DNA of 64,000 bases from Rhodococcus_G sp042879035 (GCF_042879035.1 NZ_JBIAOU010000003.1:62001-126000), one strand, 5' to 3'; shown: positions 16,712 to 26,487, numbered from the stretch's first letter. Translations and numbers: made by a program. Notes: a model not told the origin generated them from the letters alone.

Positions 16712-18250
16712 TCAGTTGAGCCAGACCTTCTCCCAGTCCCACGCGGCGCCTGCGCCGGTCGGAACGATCTGGACGCCCTGTACGTCCTTGTCCGAGACGA
16801 GGTACGAGTCGATGTAGTTCCAGGTCCGCATCGGCGCGTCCTTGGCGATCTGGATGTTGGCGGACTCGTAGGCCTTGTTCACCTCGGCGGGGTCGGTCGA
16901 CGAGCGAGTGGTCTCGAGCGCTGCGTCGACCGCGGGGTTCGAGTAGCCGGTGGTGTTCTGCGCTCCGTTCGTGTGGAACAGATCGAACATCAGGTCCCGA
17001 GTCGGCGACTGGAACGTGGTGAGCAGGAGTTGGTAGTCACCCTGGCGCTGCTTCGACAGCAGAACCGGAGCCTCGAGGGGAACGATCGTGGCGGTCAGAC
17101 CCTTGATCTTCTGCAGCTGTGCCTGGAGCAACTGGGACGACTGCTCCATCACCGGGAAGCCGGCGTAACTCGTGATCGTAACGGTTTCGCTGGTCTTTCC
17201 GGTCCGCTTGAGGTAGTCGTCGAACTGCTTCTGGGACTCGCTCAGGTCGAAATTCGGGTACGCGGCGGAGGTGTCGCCCGGGCGTAGGAACGCCTCGGCG
17301 GGCTCGGCAACTTTGTCGAGTGCATCGACGAACTGGTCGTTGTCGATGGCGTGCAGGATCGCGCTCCGTAGACCCTCGTCCTGGAGGGAGGCATTCTTGT
17401 AGTTGAAAATCACTCCGCTGCCGCCGTAGACGTTCGCCTCGTCGACCCGGAAGCCGTTGCTCTCCATCTTCGACGCGTCGACTTCGTTCGAGGCATTCGC
17501 GACGGACGCTTCGCCGCTCAGGAGGGCGTTGAACTTCTGCTCCTCGCTGGTGACGATCTTGATCGTCATCGCGTCGAGGTAGGGCAGGCCCTGCTCGAAG
17601 TACGTCGGGTTCTTGACGAGCTTCAGTTCGGAGTTGCGGACCCACGACTGCACGGTGAAGGGGCCGGCGCCGACGGGCTTGGTGCCGACTTCCGCTCCGG
17701 CCGCCTGGATCGCGGTGGGAGAACCGATGGCTCCCAGGCCACGGACCAGCTGCCAGGGGAACTGGTAGTTCGGCTTGTCGAGCGTGACGCTCACCGTGGT
17801 CGGATCGACGACCGCCCAGGTGACACCCCGGGTGGCCGCCAGTGCGCCGGACAGCGTCGCGGGGTCCTTGATACGGTTCCAGTTGAAGACAACGGCGTCC
17901 GCATCGAACGGGGTGCCATCGCTGAACTTGACGCCATCGCGCAGCTTCAGGGTCCAGTTCGCGCCGTCCGGGCTCTCGAACGACTGGGCGAGGTAGGGGA
18001 CGATCTTGTCGTTCTCGGCGTCGTAGCGCAGCAAGGTGCCGAAGATCGGCGAGCAGCGCTGGTACGCAACCAGACCGCAGATCGCGGGGTCGAGCGACTG
18101 GGTCTCGCCGACGAAGGCCGAGACCAGCGTGCCGCCCGGTTTCGGGTCGCCGGTCGCCTCCCCGCTGTCGTCGGACGAGGAACAACCTGCCAGGGTCAGA
18201 CCCGCGACGACAACCGTCGCGAGTGCCCCGAGGGCTCGGCGTGATCTCAT
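16712..18250 (-). CDS. ABC transporter substrate-binding lipoprotein (SBP_bac_5 family)
   Basis: 512 residues, an extracytoplasmic solute-binding lipoprotein. The N-terminus MRSRRALGALATVVVAG ends in the lipobox LAGC with cysteine 23. The body carries the family-5 hallmarks: TQSLDPA, WTLKLRDGVKFSDGTPFDADAVVFNW, VGAGPFTVQSW and LRSAILHAIDNDQFV. The family binds oligopeptides but also nickel, opines, sugars and small metabolites, so the ligand is open. ATG 18250 has AGGAG upstream. It is the last gene of the importer cluster, 137 bases after the ATPase, and may have extra expression from its own promoter. Confidence 0.93.
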   Translation of the reverse strand: MRSRRALGALATVVVAGLTLAGCSSSDDSGEATGDPKPGGTLVSAFVGETQSLDPAICGLVAYQRCSPIFGTLLRYDAENDKIVPYLAQSFESPDGANWTLKLRDGVKFSDGTPFDADAVVFNWNRIKDPATLSGALAATRGVTWAVVDPTTVSVTLDKPNYQFPWQLVRGLGAIGSPTAIQAAGAEVGTKPVGAGPFTVQSWVRNSELKLVKNPTYFEQGLPYLDAMTIKIVTSEEQKFNALLSGEASVANASNEVDASKMESNGFRVDEANVYGGSGVIFNYKNASLQDEGLRSAILHAIDNDQFVDALDKVAEPAEAFLRPGDTSAAYPNFDLSESQKQFDDYLKRTGKTSETVTITSYAGFPVMEQSSQLLQAQLQKIKGLTATIVPLEAPVLLSKQRQGDYQLLLTTFQSPTRDLMFDLFHTNGAQNTTGYSNPAVDAALETTRSSTDPAEVNKAYESANIQIAKDAPMRTWNYIDSYLVSDKDVQGVQIVPTGAGAAWDWEKVWLN

Positions 18251-18387
18251 ACTTCTACTCCTGTACTCGGACTCCAACATTTGTATGTCGAGACGCGCAA
18301 CCCGACATGTGCCCTGGACTGGAACATGCTGTGTTGCAGTGAAACTGGTCTCCGAAGCGATTCTGTCGGGTGCTCCGGATGTGCGGG

Positions 18388-19377
18388 TCAGTCGAGCGGG
18401 AAGTGACATGCGACGTAGCGTCCTGGACGCACCTCGCGGATCTCCGGTTCCTCGGAGCCGCACCTGTCCTGTGCCAGTGGGCATCTCGTGCGGAACCGGC
18501 ACCCGCTCGGTGGATCCAGCGGCGAGGGGAGATCGCCGGACAGGGATGCCTCCCTCACCGGGGCATCGGGGTCCGCTTCCGGAATGGACTGTGCCAGTGC
18601 ACGAGTGTAGGGATGTGCCGGTGCGCTGAACAGCTCGTCCGAGCTGCCGATCTCGCAGATCTTCCCGAGATACATCACCACGATGCGGTCGCTGAGGTTC
18701 TTCACGACGGCCAGGTCGTGGGCGATGAACACCAGCGTCAGCTGATACCGGTCCTTCATCTCGTGCAGCAGGTTCATGATCTGAGCCTGAACCGACACGT
18801 CCAGGGCCGACACCGGCTCGTCGCAGACGACCACTTCCGGGTCGAGCACCATCGCGCGGGCGATGGAGATTCGCTGACACTGACCACCCGAGAACTCGTG
18901 CGGCCGGCGATCCGGAGCCGTGTCCGGATCGAGACCGACCCGCTCGATCACGGCCTGCGTCCGCTCCTGGATCTCCTTCTCACTCAGGTCGCCCTGGATG
19001 CGCAGGCCCTCGGCGATGATGTCCTTGACCTTGCGCAACGGGTTCAGCGACGAGATCGGGTCCTGGAAGATCATCTGGAGCTTCCGGCGCTGGCGCCGCA
19101 GCGCCGTTCCCTTGAGACCGACGACGTCGACGCCGTCGAGCTCGACGACTCCGGAGGTCGGTGCGGGCAGCTGCATGATCGCCTTGGCCACACTCGACTT
19201 GCCGCAGCCCGACTCGCCGACCAGTCCGATCGTCTCGCCGCGGACCGCGTCGAAACTGACGTCCGACACGGCGTGCACGCGCTGTCCGCCGCGACCGGGG
19301 TATTCCACCACCAGGTTTCGAACACTCAGGACGACGTCGTCCCGGTCGCGCAGGTGCGCGGTTCCACTGCCAGCCAT
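18388..19377 (-). CDS. oligopeptide-type ABC transporter ATPase (OppF-like)
   Basis: 329 residues. Walker A GESGCGKS at 54-61, signature FSGGQCQRISIARAM, Walker B VVCDEPVSALD and switch histidine in FIAHDLAVV. The C-terminal oligo_HPY extension with CRFRTRCPLAQDRCG is typical of Opp/Dpp ATPases. Its ATG overlaps the stop of the preceding ATPase gene (ATGA), showing translational coupling. It energises import through the two permeases. Confidence 0.95.
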   Translation of the reverse strand: MAGSGTAHLRDRDDVVLSVRNLVVEYPGRGGQRVHAVSDVSFDAVRGETIGLVGESGCGKSSVAKAIMQLPAPTSGVVELDGVDVVGLKGTALRRQRRKLQMIFQDPISSLNPLRKVKDIIAEGLRIQGDLSEKEIQERTQAVIERVGLDPDTAPDRRPHEFSGGQCQRISIARAMVLDPEVVVCDEPVSALDVSVQAQIMNLLHEMKDRYQLTLVFIAHDLAVVKNLSDRIVVMYLGKICEIGSSDELFSAPAHPYTRALAQSIPEADPDAPVREASLSGDLPSPLDPPSGCRFRTRCPLAQDRCGSEEPEIREVRPGRYVACHFPLD

Positions 19378-20495
19378 CAGGCCATCACCTCATTGAAGAC
19401 CGGGGTGCCCGCAGCGGTGACACCGGCGTCGATGTTTCGTCGACGGGCGGCATCTCCCTCGGCGGTTCCCAGGGGGAAGAAACAGGCGGCCGAGTGCTCC
19501 GGCGTCGCCGGACCGACCTGGAGGGTGGGGGTCTCCTCGAGGCAGCGAGGCTGCGCCGAGGCACACCGTGACGCAAAACTGCACGCGGCCGGGGGGTCGA
19601 TGATGATCGGCGGTCGCCCGGGGATGGACGGAAGCCGGGTGCGGCTCGCGTGCGACACCTTGGGGATCGCGTCGATGAGCGCCTTCGTGTACGGATGGCG
19701 CATGTTCGCGAACAACTCACGGGTGGGTGCCTTCTCGACGACGCGCCCGGCGTACATCACCGCGATGGTGTCGGCACGGCCCGCGACCACACCCAGGTCG
19801 TGGGTGATGAGGATCATCGACATACCCGACTCCTCCTGCAGGTTCTGCAGCAGGTTCAGGATCTGGTGCTGCACCGTCACGTCCAGTGCCGTGGTCGGCT
19901 CGTCCGCGATGAGCAGTTTCGGTGAGCACGAGATGGCCAGGGCGATGGTGACGCGCTGACGCATACCGCCCGAGAGGTTGTGCGGGTACTGGTTGAACCG
20001 CTTCTCCGGCTCGGGAATACCCACCAGCCCCAGCAGCCGGATCGCCTCGGCCTTGGCCTGCTTCTTGTCGAGACCGAGGTGGTACCGCAGGGTCTCGGTC
20101 AGCTGGTTGCCGACCGTCATCACCGGTGTCAGTGACGTCATCGGGTCTTGGAACACCATGGACAGGTCCACGCCCCACAGGTGCGGGTTGTCCTTGGTAC
20201 TCACGGTCGCCAGGTCGACACCGTTGAGGACGATCTGGCTGCCCGGCAGAACGTGGGCGTTGGTGGCCAGGATCTTCATGATCGCGCGGGACAGGACGGA
20301 CTTGCCCGATCCGGACTCGCCCACGATGCCGAGCGTCTCGCCACGCCGCAGCTCGAGGTTGACTCCCTCGACGGCGCGGACCAGGCCTCGGGGGGTCTCG
20401 AACCACACGCGCAGATCCTTGACCTGCAGTACCTTGGCCGAACCTGCCTCCACTGCAGGGTTCACCTGCGCGGGGGACTTGATCGCGTGGCTCAT
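19377..20495 (-). CDS. oligopeptide-type ABC transporter ATPase (OppD-like)
   Basis: 372 residues. Walker A GESGSGKS at 59-66, signature LSGGMRQRVTIALAI, Walker B LLIADEPTTALD and ITHDLGVV; the oligo_HPY tail carries the cysteine pair CSFASRCASAQPRC. Its start overlaps the permease stop and its stop overlaps the next ATPase start by four bases each, so the cluster is translated as a unit. Confidence 0.95.
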   Translation of the reverse strand: MSHAIKSPAQVNPAVEAGSAKVLQVKDLRVWFETPRGLVRAVEGVNLELRRGETLGIVGESGSGKSVLSRAIMKILATNAHVLPGSQIVLNGVDLATVSTKDNPHLWGVDLSMVFQDPMTSLTPVMTVGNQLTETLRYHLGLDKKQAKAEAIRLLGLVGIPEPEKRFNQYPHNLSGGMRQRVTIALAISCSPKLLIADEPTTALDVTVQHQILNLLQNLQEESGMSMILITHDLGVVAGRADTIAVMYAGRVVEKAPTRELFANMRHPYTKALIDAIPKVSHASRTRLPSIPGRPPIIIDPPAACSFASRCASAQPRCLEETPTLQVGPATPEHSAACFFPLGTAEGDAARRRNIDAGVTAAGTPVFNEVMA

Positions 20496-21397
20496 ATCGC
20501 CGCATCCTTTCCAACACGTCCGCGAGCCCAGTCACCGATCCTGTTGAAGGAGAACACGGTGATGAAGAAGAACAGCGCCGGGATCAGCACGAGATGCGGA
20601 TGCTGGCTCATCTGTTCACGGCCGGCGGCCAGCATGCCGCCCCAGCTCGGTGTAGGCGGGGGCACGCCGACACCGAGGAAACTCAAGGAACCCTCGGCGA
20701 TCACCAGCGTCGCCATCACGACCAACGCCAGCGACAGGATCGGAAGCATGACGTTGGCGAGCAGCTCGCGAACGAGAATCCGGAATGGCGAGGCGCCCAG
20801 TGCTTTCGCCGCAGTGACGAACTCTCGTTCCGAGAACGCCAACGTGTTGGCCCGTGCCACTCGGGCGAAGTTCGGAATGCCCATGAAGGCCAGCGCCGCC
20901 ACCAGGGTGGGCAGGCTCGGCTCGAGCACCGTCACCATCGCGATCAGGAAGATCAGCGGCGGGAACGACAGCGTGAAGTTGACGAAGAACGAGACAACCT
21001 TGTCGGTCTTCCCGCCGAAGAAGCCGGCGAGCATGCCCAGCGCCACACCGATCAGCAGCGAGATGCTGGTTGCACCGATGGCGACGGCGAGTGACACGCG
21101 AGCGCCGTAAATCAAGCGGGACAGGGAGTCTCGACCGATTGTGTCGGTGCCGAGGAGATGGCCCTCGGTGCCGGGCGGTGCGCTGAAGAAGTTGGAGACC
21201 TCGTTCGGATCGGGCAGAGGAAGCACATTTGCGAAGATCGCCCCCAGGCACACGACGGCAATCCAGATGATTCCGATCAGCGCTCCGATGTCCCGGCGGC
21301 GCCGCTTCGGCTTGATGTTCGCGTCAGGCAGTGCGGTCTTCTCGGCCGGCTCCGCCGCGGTGACGGGGGCAGGCGACTGCTGGAGAAGTTCGCTCAT
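20492..21397 (-). CDS. ABC transporter permease (DppC-like)
   Basis: 301 residues. A soluble N-terminal stretch of about 40 residues rich in Ala/Pro and basic residues is followed by the first helix, the HLLGTDTIGRDSLSRLIYGARVSLAV motif typical of DppC/OppC, and five further helices with the EAA-type loop AAKALGASPFRILVRELLAN. Overlaps the upstream permease and downstream ATPase by ATGA junctions. Confidence 0.94.
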   Translation of the reverse strand: MSELLQQSPAPVTAAEPAEKTALPDANIKPKRRRRDIGALIGIIWIAVVCLGAIFANVLPLPDPNEVSNFFSAPPGTEGHLLGTDTIGRDSLSRLIYGARVSLAVAIGATSISLLIGVALGMLAGFFGGKTDKVVSFFVNFTLSFPPLIFLIAMVTVLEPSLPTLVAALAFMGIPNFARVARANTLAFSEREFVTAAKALGASPFRILVRELLANVMLPILSLALVVMATLVIAEGSLSFLGVGVPPPTPSWGGMLAAGREQMSQHPHLVLIPALFFFITVFSFNRIGDWARGRVGKDAAI

Positions 21398-22359
21398 GAT
21401 GCCTTTTCCTTCCTGACCCTCGGGTCGAGCAGCGGATAGGTCAGATCGACCAGGGTGTTGACGAGGATGTATCCGACAGCGCAGACGAGCACCACGGCCT
21501 GCACGACGACGTAGTCACGTGCGTTGATGCCGGTGATGGCCAGGGTTCCCAGACCGGGCAGGGAGAAGATGGCCTCGACCAGCACGGTGCCGCCGATGAG
21601 CCGGCCGATCACCATGCCCGACACGGTCACCAGTGAGAAGGAGGACTGCTTCAACGCGTGCCCGGAGAGGATCCGCCACGTCGGCAGGCCTCGTGCGCGC
21701 GCCGACAGGACGTGGTCCTGTTGCAGCGTGGCCATCATGTCGCCCTTGAGGATCCGCAAGAAGAGCACGATCTCGGATGCGGCGAGGGTGACAACCGGAA
21801 GAATGATCTTCTGGATGTGCTCGGCCGGATCCTCCGAGAACGGCACCCACCCCATCGGGGGAAAGATCTTCAGCGTCATCGCGAAGACGAAGATGAGCAC
21901 GATACCCAGAACGAACGACGGTGTGGCAAGCAGCGCCGACGAGACGATCGTGGATACCCGATCGACGATCCCGCCTGGACGGTACGCCGCCCAGACTGCC
22001 GTCGGAATCGACACCACGAGAGCCAGGAGCACGGACAGGAAGGCGATCTCGAGCGAGACCGGCAGGCGTTCGGCGATGGCCTCTCCGACCGGCTGACCGG
22101 TCTGGAACGACGTGCCGAAGTCACCGTGGAGGACACCACCGAGCCAACTGAGGTACTGCTGGATCAGTGGCTGGTCGAGTCCGTGTGCCGCCTCGGCGGC
22201 CGCGATCTGCTCCTCGGTGGCATCCGGTGGAAGAAGTGCATCCAGTGGACCGCCCGGAATCAGTTTGAGGAGCAGGAACACTGCCACTGACACTGCGAAC
22301 AACAGCAGCAGGAACTGGACCAGTGAACCAGCGCGCCGCCTCAACTCCCATGTCTTCAC
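21394..22359 (-). CDS. ABC transporter permease (DppB-like)
   Basis: 321 residues, six helices. The N-terminal helix ends in LKLIPGGPLDALLPPDAT, followed by HGLDQPLIQQYLSWLGGVLHGDFGTSF, both family hallmarks of DppB/OppB; the EAA loop is RARGLPTWRILSGHALKQ. First gene of the importer proper, 74 bases after the P450 stop on the same strand, so import and oxidation genes are probably cotranscribed. Confidence 0.94.
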   Translation of the reverse strand: MKTWELRRRAGSLVQFLLLLFAVSVAVFLLLKLIPGGPLDALLPPDATEEQIAAAEAAHGLDQPLIQQYLSWLGGVLHGDFGTSFQTGQPVGEAIAERLPVSLEIAFLSVLLALVVSIPTAVWAAYRPGGIVDRVSTIVSSALLATPSFVLGIVLIFVFAMTLKIFPPMGWVPFSEDPAEHIQKIILPVVTLAASEIVLFLRILKGDMMATLQQDHVLSARARGLPTWRILSGHALKQSSFSLVTVSGMVIGRLIGGTVLVEAIFSLPGLGTLAITGINARDYVVVQAVVLVCAVGYILVNTLVDLTYPLLDPRVRKEKAS

Positions 22360-22433
22360 TTTTCCACCATCTCTTCACATCCCAATCTTCAATCGCGGTG
22401 GAAGCTGAGCCGATACGTCGGCGCTGCCTCGGA

Positions 22434-23807
22434 TCAAGCGCCCTCGGGCGCGGCTGCCATCTGTGCCGTGACCGGCTCGGCGAGCCGCTCCTCGTTGACG
22501 ATCTTCTGAACACGCTCGATCGTCTCTTCCAGACCGGGGCCCAGGCGCTTGCCGGGCGTGAACGTGGCGGGCAGGTTCACCAGTCCGTTGATCTGCGCCA
22601 CGGATTCGTAGTGCACGACCTTGTCGGTGTCGACGACGAAGTCGGGCATGCGGGTGAGCACCGCGGCGAGCATCTTCTTGAACACGACGCGAGCGACGTT
22701 CGAGCCGATGCAGCGGTGGACACCGAGGCCGAATGCCGCGTGCCGGTTCGCCCGACGATCGAAGTCGACCTCGTCCGGGTTCGGGAAGATCTCGGCGGAA
22801 CGGTTGGCCATCGCCCACGAGAGCCAGACGCGCTCACCCTCCTTGAGCTGGATGCCGTCGACCTCCATGTCCTGGCTGATCGTTCGTCCGTCACCCTGCG
22901 CCGGGGTGAAGTAGCGGAGGAACTCCTCCGTTGCCCCGTCGAGGAGGGTGTCGATCTCACGGATGAGTCGAGCCCGCTGTTCGGGGTGCTGGGAGAGCCA
23001 CAGGATGGACTGGCCCGTCAGTGCGGTCGTGGTGTCGAAGCCGCCACCGACCAGCAACGAAGCAGTACCGGTGATCAGCTCGTCGGTGAGCGGCTGCCCG
23101 ACGACCGTCGTCTTGATGAGCGCATCGAGCAGACCGGGACGCGGCTCGACCCGAATCTTCTTGATCCAGTCCGCGAGGGCGGCCCGACTGTCCTCGTTCA
23201 TCTTCCGCACCCGAGCGAAGTCGGGCGAATGCGGCGGGGTGTACATGAGCGCGTGGGCCGGCTCGTTGTGGATCACCCAGTCGGTCAGCGGCAGGCCGAG
23301 CAGACCCATCGTCACGACCGCCGGAACGACGTTCGCCAGGTCGTACACGAAATCGATACTGCCGCTTTCGATCTTTTCATCGAGGCACGCTCGCACGAGT
23401 TCCTCGATGACCGGTACCCACCGGGAAACGGCTGCCGGCGACAGGTAGGGATTGATCGCCTTCCGGTAGTCGGTCTGCTCCGGCGGATGCAGCTCGAGGA
23501 ACGAGGGCTCCCGGTAGGGCCCCTCCATCTTGAACGACGGGATGGAGATGCCCTTGTACCCGTTCACCAATCCGTCGACATCCCGGAAGCTGGTCACCGA
23601 ATCGGTCTGGCGGGCAAGCGCGAAGACCTCGTTCATCCCGCTGGCCACCCAGTGGCCCTCATAGGACTCCGACCACGCGAGCGGGCACTTCGCGTGGAGC
23701 TCCTGAGCCTTCTCGGCGAACTCGTCACGGAAGCGAGGCCCGTGCCGCTCGAAGTCGATCGGGCATCTCTTCAGATCGTCGGTGTTGAGGACATCGTCCG
23801 TTGTCAT
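22434..23807 (-). CDS. bacterial cytochrome P450
   Basis: 457-residue soluble class I P450. I-helix LLVGGGFDTTTA (oxygen-activating Asp-Thr), ExxR in EEFLRYF, and the haem-thiolate loop FGLGVHRCIG with cysteine 366. ATG 23807 has CGGAG five bases upstream, so the frame to 23825 is rejected. Electrons should come from the ferredoxin encoded 76 bases upstream. Substrate unknown; with the downstream dehydrogenases in the same operon, hydroxylation of a methyl or methylene group followed by oxidation to an acid is the simplest reading (inference). Confidence 0.94.
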   Translation of the reverse strand: MTTDDVLNTDDLKRCPIDFERHGPRFRDEFAEKAQELHAKCPLAWSESYEGHWVASGMNEVFALARQTDSVTSFRDVDGLVNGYKGISIPSFKMEGPYREPSFLELHPPEQTDYRKAINPYLSPAAVSRWVPVIEELVRACLDEKIESGSIDFVYDLANVVPAVVTMGLLGLPLTDWVIHNEPAHALMYTPPHSPDFARVRKMNEDSRAALADWIKKIRVEPRPGLLDALIKTTVVGQPLTDELITGTASLLVGGGFDTTTALTGQSILWLSQHPEQRARLIREIDTLLDGATEEFLRYFTPAQGDGRTISQDMEVDGIQLKEGERVWLSWAMANRSAEIFPNPDEVDFDRRANRHAAFGLGVHRCIGSNVARVVFKKMLAAVLTRMPDFVVDTDKVVHYESVAQINGLVNLPATFTPGKRLGPGLEETIERVQKIVNEERLAEPVTAQMAAAPEGA

Positions 23808-23883
23808 GATTGCTCCGGGATACATCGAAGGCGCTCTTCTCGAAGCGCCAGAGGAGGTTACAGGTCAGGGTTCGGGGTGCGTG

Positions 23884-24078
23884 TCAAGCGATCTCGGAGA
23901 TCGCGCGCTCCGGGCACGAGCGCACCGCTTCGCTGGCCACGCCTTCGAACTCGTCGGGGACCTCACCGTCGATCGCATAACCGTGACCGTCCTCGTCCCT
24001 GAGTGCGAAGACGTCGGGGGCGAGCATCGCGCAGATGGTGTGGCCCTGGCAGACCTTGTCGTCGACGTTGACCTTCAT
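23884..24078 (-). CDS. P450-type [3Fe-4S] ferredoxin
   Basis: 64 residues with one cluster: Cys10-x2-His13-x2-Cys16 and Cys55-Pro. Histidine in place of the second cysteine is a recognised feature of actinobacterial P450 redox partners that carry a 3Fe-4S or atypical 4Fe-4S cluster. It lies directly upstream of the P450 gene. No ferredoxin reductase is encoded in this block, so a reductase from elsewhere must reduce it. Confidence 0.93.
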   Translation of the reverse strand: MKVNVDDKVCQGHTICAMLAPDVFALRDEDGHGYAIDGEVPDEFEGVASEAVRSCPERAISEIA

Positions 24079-24114
24079 TGTGGATCTCTCCTTCTCGAAA
24101 AACTTTGTCTGCCG

Positions 24115-24975
24115 CTAGATGTGGAAGCCCTGGAACTTCAGGTAGCCGCCCGCGTCGACGCGCATCTGGGTTCCGGTCACGTAGCGGGCCTCGTCGGAGG
24201 CGAGGTAGACCACGGCGTTGCTGATGTCGACGGGCTCGACCCACGGAATCGGAAGGGCCTGCTGAACCTTGAACGCCTCGCGCGCGTCGTCGAGGGTCGG
24301 CTGCTCGAGGTCGGGGCGGAAGATCTTGTACATTGCGTCGCTTTGCAGCATCGCGGTGTTGACGTTCGTCGGGTGAACGACGTTCGCGCGGATCATCTGA
24401 TCGGACAGTGCACGGGCGAGCTCGTGAATGTAGTGCGAGAGCATCAACTTCGCCACGGTGTACCCCTGGCCGCCCGGATCGGCACCGGGGTTGTCCATCT
24501 TCTCCGTCGGCATGAACGCCGCGGTCGATCCGGTCGCGATGATCGACGCACCCGCCTTCAGGTGCGGAATCGCGACGTGGATCGTGTTCTGCGCGCCCAT
24601 CAGGTTCACCCCGATGACGTCCAGCCAACCCTGCATTCCCATCGTCCCGAGCATCGGGCAGATGCCGGCATTGGCAACCACGACGTCGAGCTTGCCGAAC
24701 GCCTCGAGCCCCTGCGCGAGAGCGGCTTCCAGCTGGGAGGTCTCACGGACATCCGCCTCGACGGCGACGATCCGCCGGCCGTGGGCCTCGACCAGTCGGG
24801 CGGTCTCCTTCAGGTCCTCGGGCCGGGAGAGAGCGTATGTGTTGGACTCGATGTCGCGACACAGGTCGACCGCGATGATGTCGGCGCCCTCTTCCGCGAG
24901 CCGCACCGCGTGACTGCGTCCCTGTCCGCGGGCCGCGCCGGTGATGAATGCGACCTTGCCTTCGACTCTGCCCAT
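24115..24975 (-). CDS. mycofactocin-dependent type SDR (carveol dehydrogenase-like)
   Basis: 286 residues. The segment from residue 6, GKVAFITGAARGQGRSHAV, followed by GADIIAVDLC, is the hallmark of the SDR subgroup TIGR03971 whose NAD(H) is held tightly and re-oxidised by mycofactocin. Tyr172 and Lys176 (YTVAK) are catalytic. An insertion with NTYALSRPEDLKETARLVE is also typical. It likely oxidises the alcohol made by the P450 to an aldehyde or ketone. ATG 24975 follows GAGGAG. The mycofactocin genes themselves are not in this window. Confidence 0.9.
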   Translation of the reverse strand: MGRVEGKVAFITGAARGQGRSHAVRLAEEGADIIAVDLCRDIESNTYALSRPEDLKETARLVEAHGRRIVAVEADVRETSQLEAALAQGLEAFGKLDVVVANAGICPMLGTMGMQGWLDVIGVNLMGAQNTIHVAIPHLKAGASIIATGSTAAFMPTEKMDNPGADPGGQGYTVAKLMLSHYIHELARALSDQMIRANVVHPTNVNTAMLQSDAMYKIFRPDLEQPTLDDAREAFKVQQALPIPWVEPVDISNAVVYLASDEARYVTGTQMRVDAGGYLKFQGFHI

Positions 24976-25032
24976 CGAATTCTCCTCACGAGCAAATCTC
25001 ACTGGTGCTGAATGATCGAGTTTGTCGGTGAA

Positions 25033-26487
25033 TCAGGCAGGCCGGGCGATGGACTTGACCTCGAGGAAGTCCTCGAGTCCCTCGACGCCCCATTCGCGGC
25101 CGAGCCCGCTCTGCTTGTAGCCGCCGAACGGCATCGACGGGTGATTCCAGGTGGCGCCGTTGACGCTGATGGCACCGGTGCGCATTCCGCGGGCCACCCC
25201 TGTCGCGCGTTCGGTGTCCGCGCTCCACACGGTGCCGGCGAGGCCGTAGACGGTGTTGTTCGAGATCGCGACCGCATCGGCCTCGTCCTCGTAGGGGAGC
25301 ACGCACAGCAGGGGACCGAAGATCTCCTCCTGGGCCACGGGCGCGAGGGAGTCGATGTCGGTGACGACGGTCGGCTCGACCCAGTAGCCCTTCTCGAACC
25401 GGTCGCTGGCGTTGCCGCCCAACACGACCCGGCCGTCCCGCTTGGCGAGCTCGAAGTAGCGCTGCACGGACTCGTACTGCCGCTTGTTGGCCAGCGGGCC
25501 CATGTAGTTGGCGGGGTCGTTGACGTCACCCCACGGGAACTTCTCCATGGCCGCGACCGCGAGGTCGACCGCATCGCCGAGACGCGAACGGGGAACGAGC
25601 AGGCGGGACGGGATGCCGCAGCCTTGGCCGGCGTGGCTGCACGTGCCGGCCACGACCCGCGGGACGAGCGCGCCGAAGTCCGCGTCGTCGAGCAGGATCG
25701 TCGACGACTTGCCGCCGAGCTCGAGGGTCACGCGCTTGACCGTCGGCGCGGCCGCGGCCATGATCCGACGGCCTGTGGTGGTCGATCCGGTGAAGGTGAC
25801 CGCGTCCACCGCCGGGTGGGTGGTCAGAACTTCCGCGACCTCGTTGTCGTCGGTGGTGACGATGTTGACCACGCCTGCGGGAATGTCGGTGTGCTCGAGG
25901 ATGATCCGGCCGATCTCGAGGGTGTTCCACGGGGTGTCCGGTGCCGGCTTGAGGACGACGGTGCATCCGGACGCCAGGGTGGGAAGCAGCTTCACGAGCG
26001 CCATGTGGAACGGGTAGTTCCACGGGGTGATCGCCGAGACGACTCCGGCCGCTTCGCGTCGCACGATGCGGCGCGCCGCCTCGTCACCGGGGATGGGGGT
26101 GATGACCCGCTCGAACTCGTAGTTCCCGAGCAGGTCGGTGAAGTGGCTGATCATCTCGATCGAGCGGTCCAGCCCGACGTCGTAGGTCAGGGCGATGGGC
26201 AGACCGGCCTCGGCGACGATGATCGGCCGCAACGCGTCGGCGTTCTTGCGAAGAGCGGTCTGCAGCTGGATCAGGCACGTGCGGCGGAAGTCGGCGTCGG
26301 TCGACCAGCTCGTGGTGTCGAAGGCGCGGCGGGCCGCGAGGATTGCGCGCTCGACGTCGGCCACACCGGCCTTCGGTGCGGTGCCGATGACGTCTTCGTT
26401 GGCCGGGTTGATGTTCTCGTAGGTGTGACCCCCGGTCGAGGCAACCAGTTCGCCGTCGATCAGCATGCGGTATTCGGAACTGCTCAT
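25033..26487 (-). CDS. NAD(P)-dependent aldehyde dehydrogenase
   Basis: 484 residues, standard ALDH length. General-base Glu256 in LELGGKSS and nucleophile Cys290 in GQGCGIPSR, spaced 34 residues as usual; the nucleotide-binding segment is SAITPWNYPFHMA and FTGSTTTGR. It would oxidise the aldehyde from the preceding SDR to a carboxylate. First gene of the minus-strand block, 57 bases before the SDR; the upstream spacer is 605 bases. Confidence 0.94.
   Translation of the reverse strand: MSSSEYRMLIDGELVASTGGHTYENINPANEDVIGTAPKAGVADVERAILAARRAFDTTSWSTDADFRRTCLIQLQTALRKNADALRPIIVAEAGLPIALTYDVGLDRSIEMISHFTDLLGNYEFERVITPIPGDEAARRIVRREAAGVVSAITPWNYPFHMALVKLLPTLASGCTVVLKPAPDTPWNTLEIGRIILEHTDIPAGVVNIVTTDDNEVAEVLTTHPAVDAVTFTGSTTTGRRIMAAAAPTVKRVTLELGGKSSTILLDDADFGALVPRVVAGTCSHAGQGCGIPSRLLVPRSRLGDAVDLAVAAMEKFPWGDVNDPANYMGPLANKRQYESVQRYFELAKRDGRVVLGGNASDRFEKGYWVEPTVVTDIDSLAPVAQEEIFGPLLCVLPYEDEADAVAISNNTVYGLAGTVWSADTERATGVARGMRTGAISVNGATWNHPSMPFGGYKQSGLGREWGVEGLEDFLEVKSIARPA

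Noticed and set aside
16712..18880. Extended 722-codon version of the substrate-binding protein
   Set aside because: The extension upstream of 18250 runs antiparallel into the ATPase gene region and precedes a perfect lipoprotein signal with AGGAG, so the shorter start is right.
23826..23855. Small inverted repeat GGCGCT...AGCGCC upstream of the P450
   Set aside because: Arms of only six bases within a probable operon; not distinguishable from chance in GC-rich DNA.
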